Source: Anaerolineae bacterium
GTDB taxonomy: Bacteria > Chloroflexota > Anaerolineae > Aggregatilineales > Phototrophicaceae
Assembly: GCA_026645745.1 (NCBI GenBank)
Contig: JAPKMU010000005.1
Coordinates: 1-35,947, forward strand
DNA: 35,947 bases
Direction of reading: 5' to 3'
Below the pieces are notes generated by a model. The model was not told the origin of the DNA. It ran no database searches and saw nothing but the letters and a program-made list of their open reading frames with translations. Each line of letters opens with the position of its first letter. Within the stretch, counting starts at the first letter, position 1. Positions 7,437 to 14,359 of the stretch are shown here, in pieces. A program made the position numbers and the translations under genes.

Positions 7437-8210
7437 ATGCAGCATATCGAAAGACGTGAATCGGGGGTGGCGGCACCCATCAACACCGCCAATAGCACGA
7501 ACGTGGATCGGTCAGGTGCGCTTCGAGTCATGGCAATCATCGGTGTAGTGATCCTTGTGGTGATCCTCGCGGGCGCAGCGTATCTCTGGTTCTCTGGAGG
7601 TAATGGACAGGCAAGCGCTGCGATCACCGCGCCTTCGCTAGAACTCCAACCGGGTGATACACGCAGTCTGTTTAGCCTTGAGTCGGGCGCTTCGGAGGCG
7701 CGCTTCATCGTCGATGAAATTTTGTTGGGCGAACCCAAGACCGTCGTCGGCGTGACGAATGAGGTTGCAGGCGAAATGCTCATCGACCTAGACAACCCGG
7801 CAAACTCCGTACTGGGTGTAATTCGGGTCAATGTTCGCACGCTGCAAACGGACAACGAGTTTCGTAATCACGCGCTGCGTGGACAGATTTTGCAATCGGA
7901 TCGCCCCGAATATGAGTTTGCGACCTTTACGCCTGTCACGTTGAATGGCTTGCCGGAAGCCGTGAACGTCGGTGAGGCCTTCACCTTTCAGATCGTGGGC
8001 AGCTTGAACCTGCATGGGGTGAGCCAAACCATTACGTTCGATGCAACTGTCACGCCCATCAGCGCAACAGAAGTTCAAGGAACGGCCAGCACCGTCGTCC
8101 TGTATCGTGATTTCGGCATGAGCATCCCCGAAGCGGCAGGCGTTGCCGGGATATCTGATGAGGTTCGGTTGGAGATCGACTTTATTGCCCAAACTAATCC
8201 ACAAAGTTGA
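7437..8210 (+). CDS. YceI-family lipocalin-like protein, membrane-anchored
   Basis: The protein has 257 residues. A single hydrophobic anchor (about residues 31-53) follows a 30-residue cytoplasmic tail, and the rest is an extracytoplasmic YceI beta-barrel. Typical YceI signatures are present: S-E-A-R-F-I-V-D-E near the start, D-N-E-F-R-N-H-A-L-R-G in the middle, then Y-E-F-A-T-F and L-N-L-H-G-V-S-Q-T-I-T-F near the end. YceI proteins bind isoprenoid or other amphipathic ligands; in this operon it might carry a quinone-like electron acceptor for the oxidase, which is speculative. AAAGGG lies 7 nt before ATG 7437, and the gap from the ZIP gene is 19 bp, so the genes are probably cotranscribed. 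Confidence 0.88.
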   Translation: MQHIERRESGVAAPINTANSTNVDRSGALRVMAIIGVVILVVILAGAAYLWFSGGNGQASAAITAPSLELQPGDTRSLFSLESGASEARFIVDEILLGEPKTVVGVTNEVAGEMLIDLDNPANSVLGVIRVNVRTLQTDNEFRNHALRGQILQSDRPEYEFATFTPVTLNGLPEAVNVGEAFTFQIVGSLNLHGVSQTITFDATVTPISATEVQGTASTVVLYRDFGMSIPEAAGVAGISDEVRLEIDFIAQTNPQS

Positions 8211-8215
8211 TGCTC

Positions 8216-8229
8216 AAGGAGGCATACTG
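8216..8229 (+). promoter_or_regulatory. Strong Shine-Dalgarno that places the MntR start at CTG
   Basis: AAGGAGG (8216-8222) is a full-strength ribosome site placed just after the YceI stop. The only in-frame codons at a usable distance are ATA 8224 and CTG 8227. No ATG, GTG or TTG lies nearby in this frame, while the conserved MntR N-terminus begins a few codons later. This supports initiation at CTG 8227. Confidence 0.65.
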
Positions 8230-8658
8230 TCTCAAGCCAAGTCGCTCGAGACGAGAGCAGTGCAGGACTTCCTGAAAACCGTCTATATGCTGCAAAGTCA
8301 AATGGATCGCGTTTCAACACATTGTTTAGCCGCGGTGCTGTCTATTTCAGCACCTTCGGTATCGGATATGGCAGCACGCCTGAGCGCGGATGGATTAATC
8401 GATTATCGAAAGTATCATGGGGTCAGGCTTACAGAAAATGGGGCATACATCGCTCAGGCAGTAGTGCGTCGCCATGAACGAATTGAACAATTCTTGGTAC
8501 TTGATCTGGGTTACACGGCGGATGAAGCACACTGCGAAGCTGAAAGGATGGAACATGCTGTTTCGAACCGCCTTGTTGATGCTTTGGAGCATAAATTGTT
8601 GACTCAACCCAAAACTTGTGCCGAGGAGAAAAGCGATATAATGCCGGAAACAGACTGA
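8227..8658 (+). CDS. mntR: MntR/DtxR-family metal-dependent repressor (probable CTG start)
   Basis: With the CTG start the protein has 143 residues, the usual MntR size. The N-terminus A-V-Q-D-F-L-K-T-V-Y-M-L matches the first helix of the family, then comes a winged helix with S-A-P-S-V-S-D-M and the wing Y-H-G-V-R-L-T-E-N-G. Metal ligands align with B. subtilis MntR: D14, H83 (R-R-H-E-R-I-E-Q-F-L), E106, E109 and H110 (E-R-M-E-H). The residue equivalent to E11 is Lys17, as in some DtxR-like proteins, so metal preference may differ. Known members repress Mn or Fe uptake genes when metal is plentiful. Being last in the operon with a ZIP importer fits feedback control of that transporter. A TTG start at 8143 is possible on paper but would overlap YceI by 68 bp. 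Confidence 0.85.
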   Translation: MSQAKSLETRAVQDFLKTVYMLQSQMDRVSTHCLAAVLSISAPSVSDMAARLSADGLIDYRKYHGVRLTENGAYIAQAVVRRHERIEQFLVLDLGYTADEAHCEAERMEHAVSNRLVDALEHKLLTQPKTCAEEKSDIMPETD

Positions 8659-8683
8659 AAAAATGACTTTTGGAGGTGATGTT

Positions 8684-9559
8684 TTGTCTGATTCAATACT
8701 CCCAACCCGAGAACCGTCACAAACTCCTTTTGAGCGTATCCGCCAAGTCGATGACGACGGCATCGAATTCTGGTCGGCACGCGACCTGATGCCAGTTCTC
8801 GAATATACCAAGTGGCAAAACTTCAAAACGGTTCTGATCAGGGCACAAATCGCTTGTGAAAACAGCGGTCACGATCCGGCTAACCATTTTACCGGAGCCA
8901 GTAAAATGGTCGCCCTTGGTTCGGATGCCAAACGTGAAGTCGAAGATATGCACCTCTCACGCTACGCCTGCTATCTGATCGTCCAGAATGCCGACCCTGC
9001 CAAAGAAGTCGTCGCGCTTGGTCAAACCTATTTTGCAGTGCAAACCCGCCGTCAAGAGATTTCCGATGCAGCAGCACTGGCTGAACTGACCGAGGAGCAG
9101 CGGCGACTGCTGCTGCGCCAGCGTATCAAGTTGCAGAACACGGATCTCGCGTCCGCTGCGAAAAATGCAGGCGTGATCACCGGACAAGACTTTGCGGTGT
9201 TCCAGAATCACGGCTATCGAGGTCTCTACAACGGTTTGACGGCAGAAGCCATTCACAAGCGCAAAAAGCTGAAGAAAAGTCAGCATATCCTCGATCACAT
9301 GGGGACAACCGAGTTGGCAGCAAACCTGTTTCGCAGCACACAGGCGGAAGAGAAGCTGCGTCGTGACCAAGTTCAGGGCAAGGATGCGGCGAACGCCGTA
9401 CATTATGAGGCAGGTGTCGTTGTTCGCCGCGCGATTGCTGAACTCGGCGGCACTATGCCGGAAGACCTGCCTACAGCGGAGAGTATTAAGAAACTGGAGC
9501 GTGCGGAGAAGAAGCGACTTGCTCCTCCTAAGAAAATGAAGAAAGATGGCGAAACATAG
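8684..9559 (+). CDS. dinD: DinD-like DNA-damage-inducible protein
   Basis: The 291-residue protein resembles E. coli DinD along its length. The N-terminal BRO/DinD-type region has I-E-F-W-S-A-R-D-L-M-P-V-L-E-Y and W-Q-N-F, then H-L-S-R-Y-A-C-Y-L-I-V-Q-N, A-L-G-Q-T-Y-F-A-V-Q-T-R and F-Q-N-H-G-Y-R-G-L-Y-N-G-L. The C-terminus is Lys-rich. In E. coli DinD is LexA-controlled and affects RecA filaments. TTG 8684 is chosen over ATG 8663 because GGAGGTGA (8672-8679) ends at a proper distance from the TTG, while the ATG has no ribosome site and would contain the Shine-Dalgarno in its own codons. No SOS box could be identified with confidence. Homologues are often carried on mobile DNA, and it borders the replication block. 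Confidence 0.85.
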   Translation: MSDSILPTREPSQTPFERIRQVDDDGIEFWSARDLMPVLEYTKWQNFKTVLIRAQIACENSGHDPANHFTGASKMVALGSDAKREVEDMHLSRYACYLIVQNADPAKEVVALGQTYFAVQTRRQEISDAAALAELTEEQRRLLLRQRIKLQNTDLASAAKNAGVITGQDFAVFQNHGYRGLYNGLTAEAIHKRKKLKKSQHILDHMGTTELAANLFRSTQAEEKLRRDQVQGKDAANAVHYEAGVVVRRAIAELGGTMPEDLPTAESIKKLERAEKKRLAPPKKMKKDGET

Positions 9560-9565
9560 AATTAT

Positions 9566-9590
9566 CGAAGCCCCACACACGGGGACTTCG
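9566..9590. terminator. Possible hairpin terminator between convergent genes
   Basis: CGAAG-CCCC, a 6-nt loop (ACACAC), then GGGG and CTTCG form a 9-bp stem with one bulged A. It starts 7 bp after the dinD stop and lies between convergent genes. No T-run follows on either strand, so it may be a weak or factor-assisted terminator. Confidence 0.42.
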
Positions 9591-9615
9591 AGGTTCAGTC
9601 ACCAGCACGGCTGAC

Positions 9616-10083
9616 TTATCGACTCAACTCGACTGCAACGGGAATCCCTTCTGCATGAAAGAACAGCGTGAGCCGTTCAATCTCCGCTTTCCCGATGACA
9701 CTTTTCGAGACTCGTATCCCCCGTTCATCGACGTACTCGAAGCTGAGCCGTTTGACCCCGCCCTGCGGTCCGACGACTTTCACCACCTGCGTGGCGCTTT
9801 TCAAGGGTGCTAATGCTGCCTCTGCGGAGGTGCGGTACTGCCCAACGGTGAATTGAAAAAAGTCACTGCGCATTGTCCCGCGCCACTGCCCCATCACCGG
9901 CGTGTCGTCCGGGAACGAGAGCAGTTCGTGAGCATGATCGAGCAAGCGGATCTGTACGGTATCCTCGGTTGCGATGAACACCAGCCGCGGCGTATGATTG
10001 AGCCGTTCCGCCGTGAACACATCGCTCAGGTTGAAAAACTCGTCTACGTCCTTGCGTCCGGCGGTCACGATTTGAGTTGTCAT
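9616..10083 (-). CDS. Protein of unknown function in replication block
   Basis: I do not recognise this 155-residue protein. It has no signal peptide or membrane segment and looks soluble. A central part (W-R-G-T-M-R-S-D-F-F-Q-F and T-S-A-E-A-A-L-A) is followed by a predicted beta-rich C-terminal half, with V-K-V-V-G-P-Q-G-G-V-K-R-L-S-F-E-Y near its start. The ATG overlaps the primase stop by ATGA, and GGAG lies 7 nt upstream inside the primase end, so it should be translated together with the primase. Tight coupling suggests an accessory role in replication, such as a primase partner or single-strand binding; this is inference from position only. Confidence 0.7.
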   Translation of the reverse strand: MTTQIVTAGRKDVDEFFNLSDVFTAERLNHTPRLVFIATEDTVQIRLLDHAHELLSFPDDTPVMGQWRGTMRSDFFQFTVGQYRTSAEAALAPLKSATQVVKVVGPQGGVKRLSFEYVDERGIRVSKSVIGKAEIERLTLFFHAEGIPVAVELSR

Positions 10084-11087
10084 GATCTCACTCCTTCACT
10101 GATCACGTTTTGAAGCCATTCCTTCACTGTGTTTTCGCCTGCCTGCTGATAGAACTCGCTCAGGTCTTTGCCGCTCGGCACTTGCACGCACTTGACGGCC
10201 CTAGATAACGCCGCGATCTGTGCCGCCGCGCCTGCACCAGCTTCATCGGCATCCATACAGGCGATCACGCGCGGAACACCCAGCAGCGTCCCATACCAGC
10301 GGCGGTCAATACGGGCATAGCTGGCACTGCCGATTGCCGCTGCTCGCGCGAAGTCGCCGCTAATCTGCCAGGCGATCAGCGCGTCGAACTCGCCTTCGGT
10401 GATAATGAGCGGCGTTCGCGGCAGAACGTGATCCGCCAGATACAGGCAGCCGCGAATATTGCCACCGCTCACCTGCTGGTAACGCTGCTCGCCCGCCGCA
10501 CGGCGAACCTTGATCCCCCAGACCTCATCATCGACGATCCAAGGGATGAGAATGCCGCACGGCACATTCAAGCCGTCGATCTCCCGCCATGCTGTTGGCG
10601 CGCCCGGGAGGTATCCCAGTTGAGTGAGTTCGATGATCTTCTCGCTCAAGCCGCGCTCCCAGACCAGATAACCCCACGCGCGCTGCCCTTCTGGCGACCA
10701 TAAGCGTTCACGCGCCTCGTCGATGACGCGCCGCGCTTTCGCCTGCCACTCAGCATCCGGAGGTTGCGCGATAGGTTCGGGCGCACGGCGCGTAACGTTC
10801 AGAGTTTCGATCTGCGGCAGATCGCCGTTTGCCAGTCGTTCGCACGCCTCCTGAAACGTTAGTTGGTGGTAGTGCTGCACCCACGCGATGGCATCGCCAC
10901 CAGTGTGACACTTGCCGAAACAGCGCCAGTGCTGGGCGTAGACCACAAGTGAAAAGCCTTTGTGTTCGCTGTGCAGCGGGCACTTAAAAGCGGCATAGTC
11001 CCGCCCCCGAAAGCGCGGTTTGCCGAGATCGCGCTCAACGAGCTGGCGCAGGTCGAGCTGCGCTTTGAGTTTCTCTACATCAATCAT
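10080..11087 (-). CDS. Plasmid/phage-type DNA primase (CHC2 zinc finger plus Toprim)
   Basis: The 335-residue protein begins with a DnaG-like CHC2 zinc finger: C36, H39, C56 and C60 (C-x2-H-x16-C-x3-C), followed by G-G-D-A-I-A-W-V. A central region (about 100-220) leads to a Toprim domain with I-I-T-E-G-E-F-D-A (catalytic Glu232) and M-D-A-D-E-A-G (D279, D281). There is no helicase domain, and it is much shorter than chromosomal DnaG (about 600 residues), which points to a mobile-element primase. ATG 11087 is preferred to TTG 11105 because GGGAGGT lies 7 nt before it. The stop overlaps the next gene by ATGA. Upstream lies a cluster of 9-bp repeats that may control it or act in replication. 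Confidence 0.9.
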   Translation of the reverse strand: MIDVEKLKAQLDLRQLVERDLGKPRFRGRDYAAFKCPLHSEHKGFSLVVYAQHWRCFGKCHTGGDAIAWVQHYHQLTFQEACERLANGDLPQIETLNVTRRAPEPIAQPPDAEWQAKARRVIDEARERLWSPEGQRAWGYLVWERGLSEKIIELTQLGYLPGAPTAWREIDGLNVPCGILIPWIVDDEVWGIKVRRAAGEQRYQQVSGGNIRGCLYLADHVLPRTPLIITEGEFDALIAWQISGDFARAAAIGSASYARIDRRWYGTLLGVPRVIACMDADEAGAGAAAQIAALSRAVKCVQVPSGKDLSEFYQQAGENTVKEWLQNVISEGVRS

Positions 11088-11108
11088 GCTGCCGACCTCC
11101 CCCAAAGA

Positions 11109-11305
11109 ATTTCGTCAGTGCTGTGACGAAATGCCAAAATTCGGTATTCTGTCATTTCGTCATTTCGTCATCGCGGTGTCGAAATTGTCGTGCTGGGCGG
11201 TTTTCCCCTCAGCATAGCGGCTAGATTTCGTCACGCGCCCTCGAAATCCCTGTCATCATCCCCGTTTTGAGGCGGGGAATTATGGCAAAGCCGCTATGAC
11301 GAAAT
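11109..11305. repeat. Six copies of the 9-bp repeat ATTTCGTCA (iteron-like cluster)
   Basis: Exact copies of ATTTCGTCA lie at 11109-11117, 11154-11162, 11162-11170 and 11225-11233 on the plus strand, and at 11124-11132 and 11297-11305 on the minus strand. The first two form an inverted repeat with a 6-bp spacer, and the middle two are direct repeats sharing one base. The last sits in the final codons of the DUF3987 gene. A 10-bp inverted repeat, CATAGCGGCT (11213-11222) and AGCCGCTATG (11289-11298), frames the right half. By chance fewer than 0.01 copies would be expected in 200 bp. Iterons of a replication origin or operators of a repressor upstream of the primase are both possible. Confidence 0.85.
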
Positions 11306-12922
11306 GATCGGGGTCGGTCGATAGCCTTTTGACGGACGACCCGCGCCTGTACCTTTTCGCTCGATGACCTCAATCACGCCATCCTCGACCAGTGCCGCCA
11401 GTGTCGCATCGATTTCTTTGCGCGACTTCACCCCGGCACCGCGCAGGATGTCCCGCGCTGACGGGGGTCGCTCCCCATGGCGCGCGATGAAGTCCAGCAC
11501 CTTCTTCTCGTTCTTCACATCTACACCGATGCTCAGCTCGTCGAGCAGGCGATGCACCGATGCGCGATACTCCTCAGCGAGCATCTCTCCGCGCGCCCAA
11601 TGCGCTGTCGTAATGCGCGGTGCGTTGTGCATCCCCTCATCTGTCCAATCCATAATTGCCAGAATCAGCGCCAGCTTGAGCGCCATCGTCGAGAAGCGTC
11701 CGTAGTTCCCACGCAAACGGTCATCGAGGTTGCGGCGGGGGTCGGTCATGTCGTGCAGCGCGGCGTAGTAGGCGTTGAACAGGTCAAAGACCGCTGGTTC
11801 CATCGTCGCGCCGATAGCGGGATGCTTGACCGGTTCATCGAGATCGTGGAGCGCGAACTCGTCAGGTGGCATCGGGAAGGCGTTGTACACGCGCAACAGC
11901 CGCGTTTTCAGGTCGGGCGGAAACTCGTGTGTATCGAGGTTGTGTCCGTTCAGCACGCACTTGATTTCGCGCTCGGTCGGAGTCAGGCACAAAAAACGCG
12001 CCATCAAGCCATCCTCCCACTCGCCGTCAGTGATGTAACGCCCCAAGCGAGCGGGCGTGGTCGCGCCGATCATCGCCAGCGCTGGGTTGTAGACGATCAG
12101 TTTGCCATCGCCGCGCAGCTCACGTTCCAAACGACGGGGTGCATCGAACATTTCCATCATCGTTTCGGTGTGTCCCTCCATGTACTTCTTCGGGATCAGC
12201 ATCTTGCTCGCCTCGTCTATGAGGATGCCACGCTGACCGGCGAAACGGGCGGCGAGGTCTTCGTTCCGCTGCTCGAACGGCAGCAGTTTTTCATAGTTGG
12301 ACGGTTTTTCACCTGCGAGCTTGGCGACCAGCATTTCGGGCGAAGTGGTGGCGGGCAGTAGGAGATGAGGCATCGTGTCCCGCACCATGTCGGTGATCGC
12401 GTTCAGCCCAGTCGATTTGTGATAGTAGGTCGTCGGCGCGACCCACAGGTAGTACAGGTTCGGGTAAATATCCCCGAACCCCAAGCGCAGCACGCAGCGC
12501 CGTGCGACTGCCAGCCCGACTGCCCACAGCGGTCCTGACTCCAAGAAGATGCGCGGCGTCATCGGTGAGCGCTGGCTCAACCACGCGAGGCAGTCACGGT
12601 GAAACGCGCCGACAGTTTCCGCCGATGCCATGAGTTTGTCGGTCAACTGCGCCGCCTTGGGGAGCGGCGGCACATAGGCTTCTTCTGACGATTGACTCGA
12701 CGTCGGCACCGGGGCGTTGGGATCGATGCGCAAGACCTGTGCGCTCAACTCAGGATCACGGGTCAAAATCTGCTGCAAGATCGACCAGTGCGTGCGATCA
12801 TGTCGCCAATCGAGCGATGCCAGCAGTGACTCAACCAGTGGGCTGAGGGTCAATCCGGCGGGAATATCCAGCATCGATACGGCGCGCCGCAGCGCATACG
12901 CATCGTGTTCGTTCAGGTTCAT
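11294..12922 (-). CDS. DUF3987-like replication ATPase with C-terminal winged helix
   Basis: This 542-residue protein resembles the DUF3987 family of phage and plasmid replication ATPases. A P-loop-like segment at about 161-172 reads V-A-P-T-T-Y-Y-H-K-S-T-G (Gly of the usual GKS replaced by His) and a Walker B-like I-L-I-D-E-A-S-K-M-L follows at about 235-244. A later part contains A-M-I-G-A-T-T-P-A-R-L and L-M-A-R-F-L-C-L, typical of the family. The last 80 residues predict a winged-helix DNA-binding domain (K-K-V-L-D-F-I-A-R-H to E-R-K-G-T-G). ATG 12922 is preferred to the upstream 12964 start because GGGAG lies 9 nt before it. The family is usually encoded beside Toprim primases, as here. 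The exact reaction (helicase, loader or initiator) is not known. Confidence 0.75.
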   Translation of the reverse strand: MNLNEHDAYALRRAVSMLDIPAGLTLSPLVESLLASLDWRHDRTHWSILQQILTRDPELSAQVLRIDPNAPVPTSSQSSEEAYVPPLPKAAQLTDKLMASAETVGAFHRDCLAWLSQRSPMTPRIFLESGPLWAVGLAVARRCVLRLGFGDIYPNLYYLWVAPTTYYHKSTGLNAITDMVRDTMPHLLLPATTSPEMLVAKLAGEKPSNYEKLLPFEQRNEDLAARFAGQRGILIDEASKMLIPKKYMEGHTETMMEMFDAPRRLERELRGDGKLIVYNPALAMIGATTPARLGRYITDGEWEDGLMARFLCLTPTEREIKCVLNGHNLDTHEFPPDLKTRLLRVYNAFPMPPDEFALHDLDEPVKHPAIGATMEPAVFDLFNAYYAALHDMTDPRRNLDDRLRGNYGRFSTMALKLALILAIMDWTDEGMHNAPRITTAHWARGEMLAEEYRASVHRLLDELSIGVDVKNEKKVLDFIARHGERPPSARDILRGAGVKSRKEIDATLAALVEDGVIEVIERKGTGAGRPSKGYRPTPIISS

Positions 12923-12964
12923 GGTGACAAGCTCCCAAGCAAGACTGAATAGAACTCGTGTCAA

Positions 12965-13132
12965 AAAACACGGTTTGATGTGGGGAATTCAGTTGCACAT
13001 GGGGGTAGGCTGTGATACATTGTGAGTGTCCAGTTCACCATGTATCCCATGCCGCCGCCCACGCGCCTCATCAGCAGTGGGCATTTTCTTTTCTAGGGCG
13101 GAGAGCGTGATTGTGTTTTCATGTTAGTCCTC
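12965..13132. other. Structured intergenic region with two hairpins
   Basis: The gap between the DUF3987 and ParB genes holds a 12-bp inverted repeat with one mismatch (13014-13025 against 13035-13046; core ATACAT and ATGTAT) and a second 6-bp hairpin GCCCAC/GTGGGC (13057-13062 and 13077-13082) followed on the plus strand by ATTTTCTTTT. Read rightward this looks like a small structured transcript ending in a terminator; read leftward it would be a structured leader of the DUF3987 gene. A weak plus-strand promoter (TTGCAC 12993-12998, 17 bp, TACATT) overlaps the first arm. No convincing protein gene was found. Confidence 0.4.
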
Positions 13133-13158
13133 AAAAGGTTCGCCCGGGCGAACCTTTT
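13133..13158. terminator. Perfect 26-bp palindrome at end of par operon, probable terminator
   Basis: AAAAGGTTCGCCC followed by its exact reverse complement forms a perfect palindrome whose edge is part of the ParB stop codon. On the minus strand the stem ends in four T residues, so it can act as an intrinsic terminator of parAB. Because the symmetry is perfect through the centre, a protein-binding site such as a centromere-like element is a second possibility. It does not match the chromosomal parS consensus. Confidence 0.65.
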
Positions 13159-14359
13159 ATTCATCGGTGAGATAGCGCTCAGTGTCAGTGATGAATTTCC
13201 GCATTGCCTGCAAACGGGCGCGAGCAATATTCGCATCCCCTTCTTGGAGCATAAGCGCGCGCGCTAACTCTTGTGGTGAGGTCGCGGTGATAGTTTGAGC
13301 GACTTTCGCCACTTTGAGTGCAGCAGGCGACAGTCTTTCGATAGGGTCTTCATCGGCATCCGTCACAGGGTCCCCCTCGCATAATTCCTTGACCTGCTTA
13401 CTCGTCAAGTTGAAGTCCACGATCTGACGGACAATTTCAGCATGGTATTCGGAAGAAACTGTGGTGATATAGCGCAGTTTCTTTTCTTCGATATCGTAGC
13501 GATCTGCAAGCTCAAGTGCTTCATCTGACAGGCGCAACAGCCCTTTTATCGTGCTGAAATGACCTTTCTTGATACCGCCCATCGCACTCAGAATTGCTTC
13601 GGTATACTCACGCTTGGCGCGTAGGTCGAGATTGAGCGCTTGACGATAGAAATCATTTCCGACCGCGTAGGCGGGGATCTCGTAACCATGAACGGTAAGC
13701 AATAGCAATGCTGCCTGCCGTGCTAGCGCAACAGCCGTCAACCCAGAGCGCACGGTGTTCTCTTTCGCCTGACGAAAAACGGATGAGCGGTTTGCCGGGA
13801 TGATGATGCACGGGATCATGCCATCGCCCGTATAGCTGGGGATGAAGTCGCGCAGCAGCCATGTCGCCCAGTAACGGCGCTCGCCCGTCTCAATCCGAAA
13901 GAGACGAGTTACGCCCTGACTGACGTCCACGACTGTAAGCGGGTTGACCTGTCCGTCATCGCGGATGGTGATCGCCAGATTGACCAGATCGCGCAGCAGT
14001 GTTTCTTCTGGCGACAGATTGACCGCTGGTTCATCCTCGCGCTCATCGTCGCCATTCGGCAGCAGTTCGAGGACATTGTTGAACGGTCGTCCGCGCTGTC
14101 GCGCTGCGATTTGCACGATCTGCACCAGTTCGCGCAGTGCTTGCGTCGGTGTCACGCGGTTGTTGTGAAAATTCAGATGAATGCTCTCTGGCAGCACCCG
14201 GCGCGGCTGCACCGGATCAGGGCGCACCATCTCCAGCAAGATACGTTCGACACGGATTGAATTGTCCGTGAATGCCTGCGGCAGATCACCGAGCAGATCG
14301 CCAGTGACGGACGCGAGTAGATCATCCACCCGACTGGTATTGCCGTTCGCCCGCGCCAT
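13157..14359 (-). CDS. parB: ParB/Spo0J-family partition protein
   Basis: This 400-residue protein has a ParB N-terminal domain split by extra sequence. V-R-P-D-P-V-Q-P-R-R-V-L-P (about 45-57) is the first conserved box; after about 75 residues come D-D-G-Q-V-N-P-L-T-V-V and the R-I-E-T-G-E-R-R-Y-W-A box, then A-K-E-N-T-V-R-S-G-L-T-A-V-A-L-A-R-Q, the expected run into the helix-turn-helix. The G-E-R-R box takes part in CTP binding in studied ParB proteins. The C-terminal part (about 260-400) is helical and acidic. The ATG overlaps the ParA stop by one base (TAATG). The insertion, rich in acidic and polar residues around position 100, is not found in chromosomal ParB and suggests a plasmid or element type. 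The DNA target is unknown. Confidence 0.88.
   Translation of the reverse strand: MARANGNTSRVDDLLASVTGDLLGDLPQAFTDNSIRVERILLEMVRPDPVQPRRVLPESIHLNFHNNRVTPTQALRELVQIVQIAARQRGRPFNNVLELLPNGDDEREDEPAVNLSPEETLLRDLVNLAITIRDDGQVNPLTVVDVSQGVTRLFRIETGERRYWATWLLRDFIPSYTGDGMIPCIIIPANRSSVFRQAKENTVRSGLTAVALARQAALLLLTVHGYEIPAYAVGNDFYRQALNLDLRAKREYTEAILSAMGGIKKGHFSTIKGLLRLSDEALELADRYDIEEKKLRYITTVSSEYHAEIVRQIVDFNLTSKQVKELCEGDPVTDADEDPIERLSPAALKVAKVAQTITATSPQELARALMLQEGDANIARARLQAMRKFITDTERYLTDE

Noticed and set aside
8640-8684. SOS (LexA) box upstream of dinD
   Set aside because: No clear palindrome of a known LexA type was found in the short gap.
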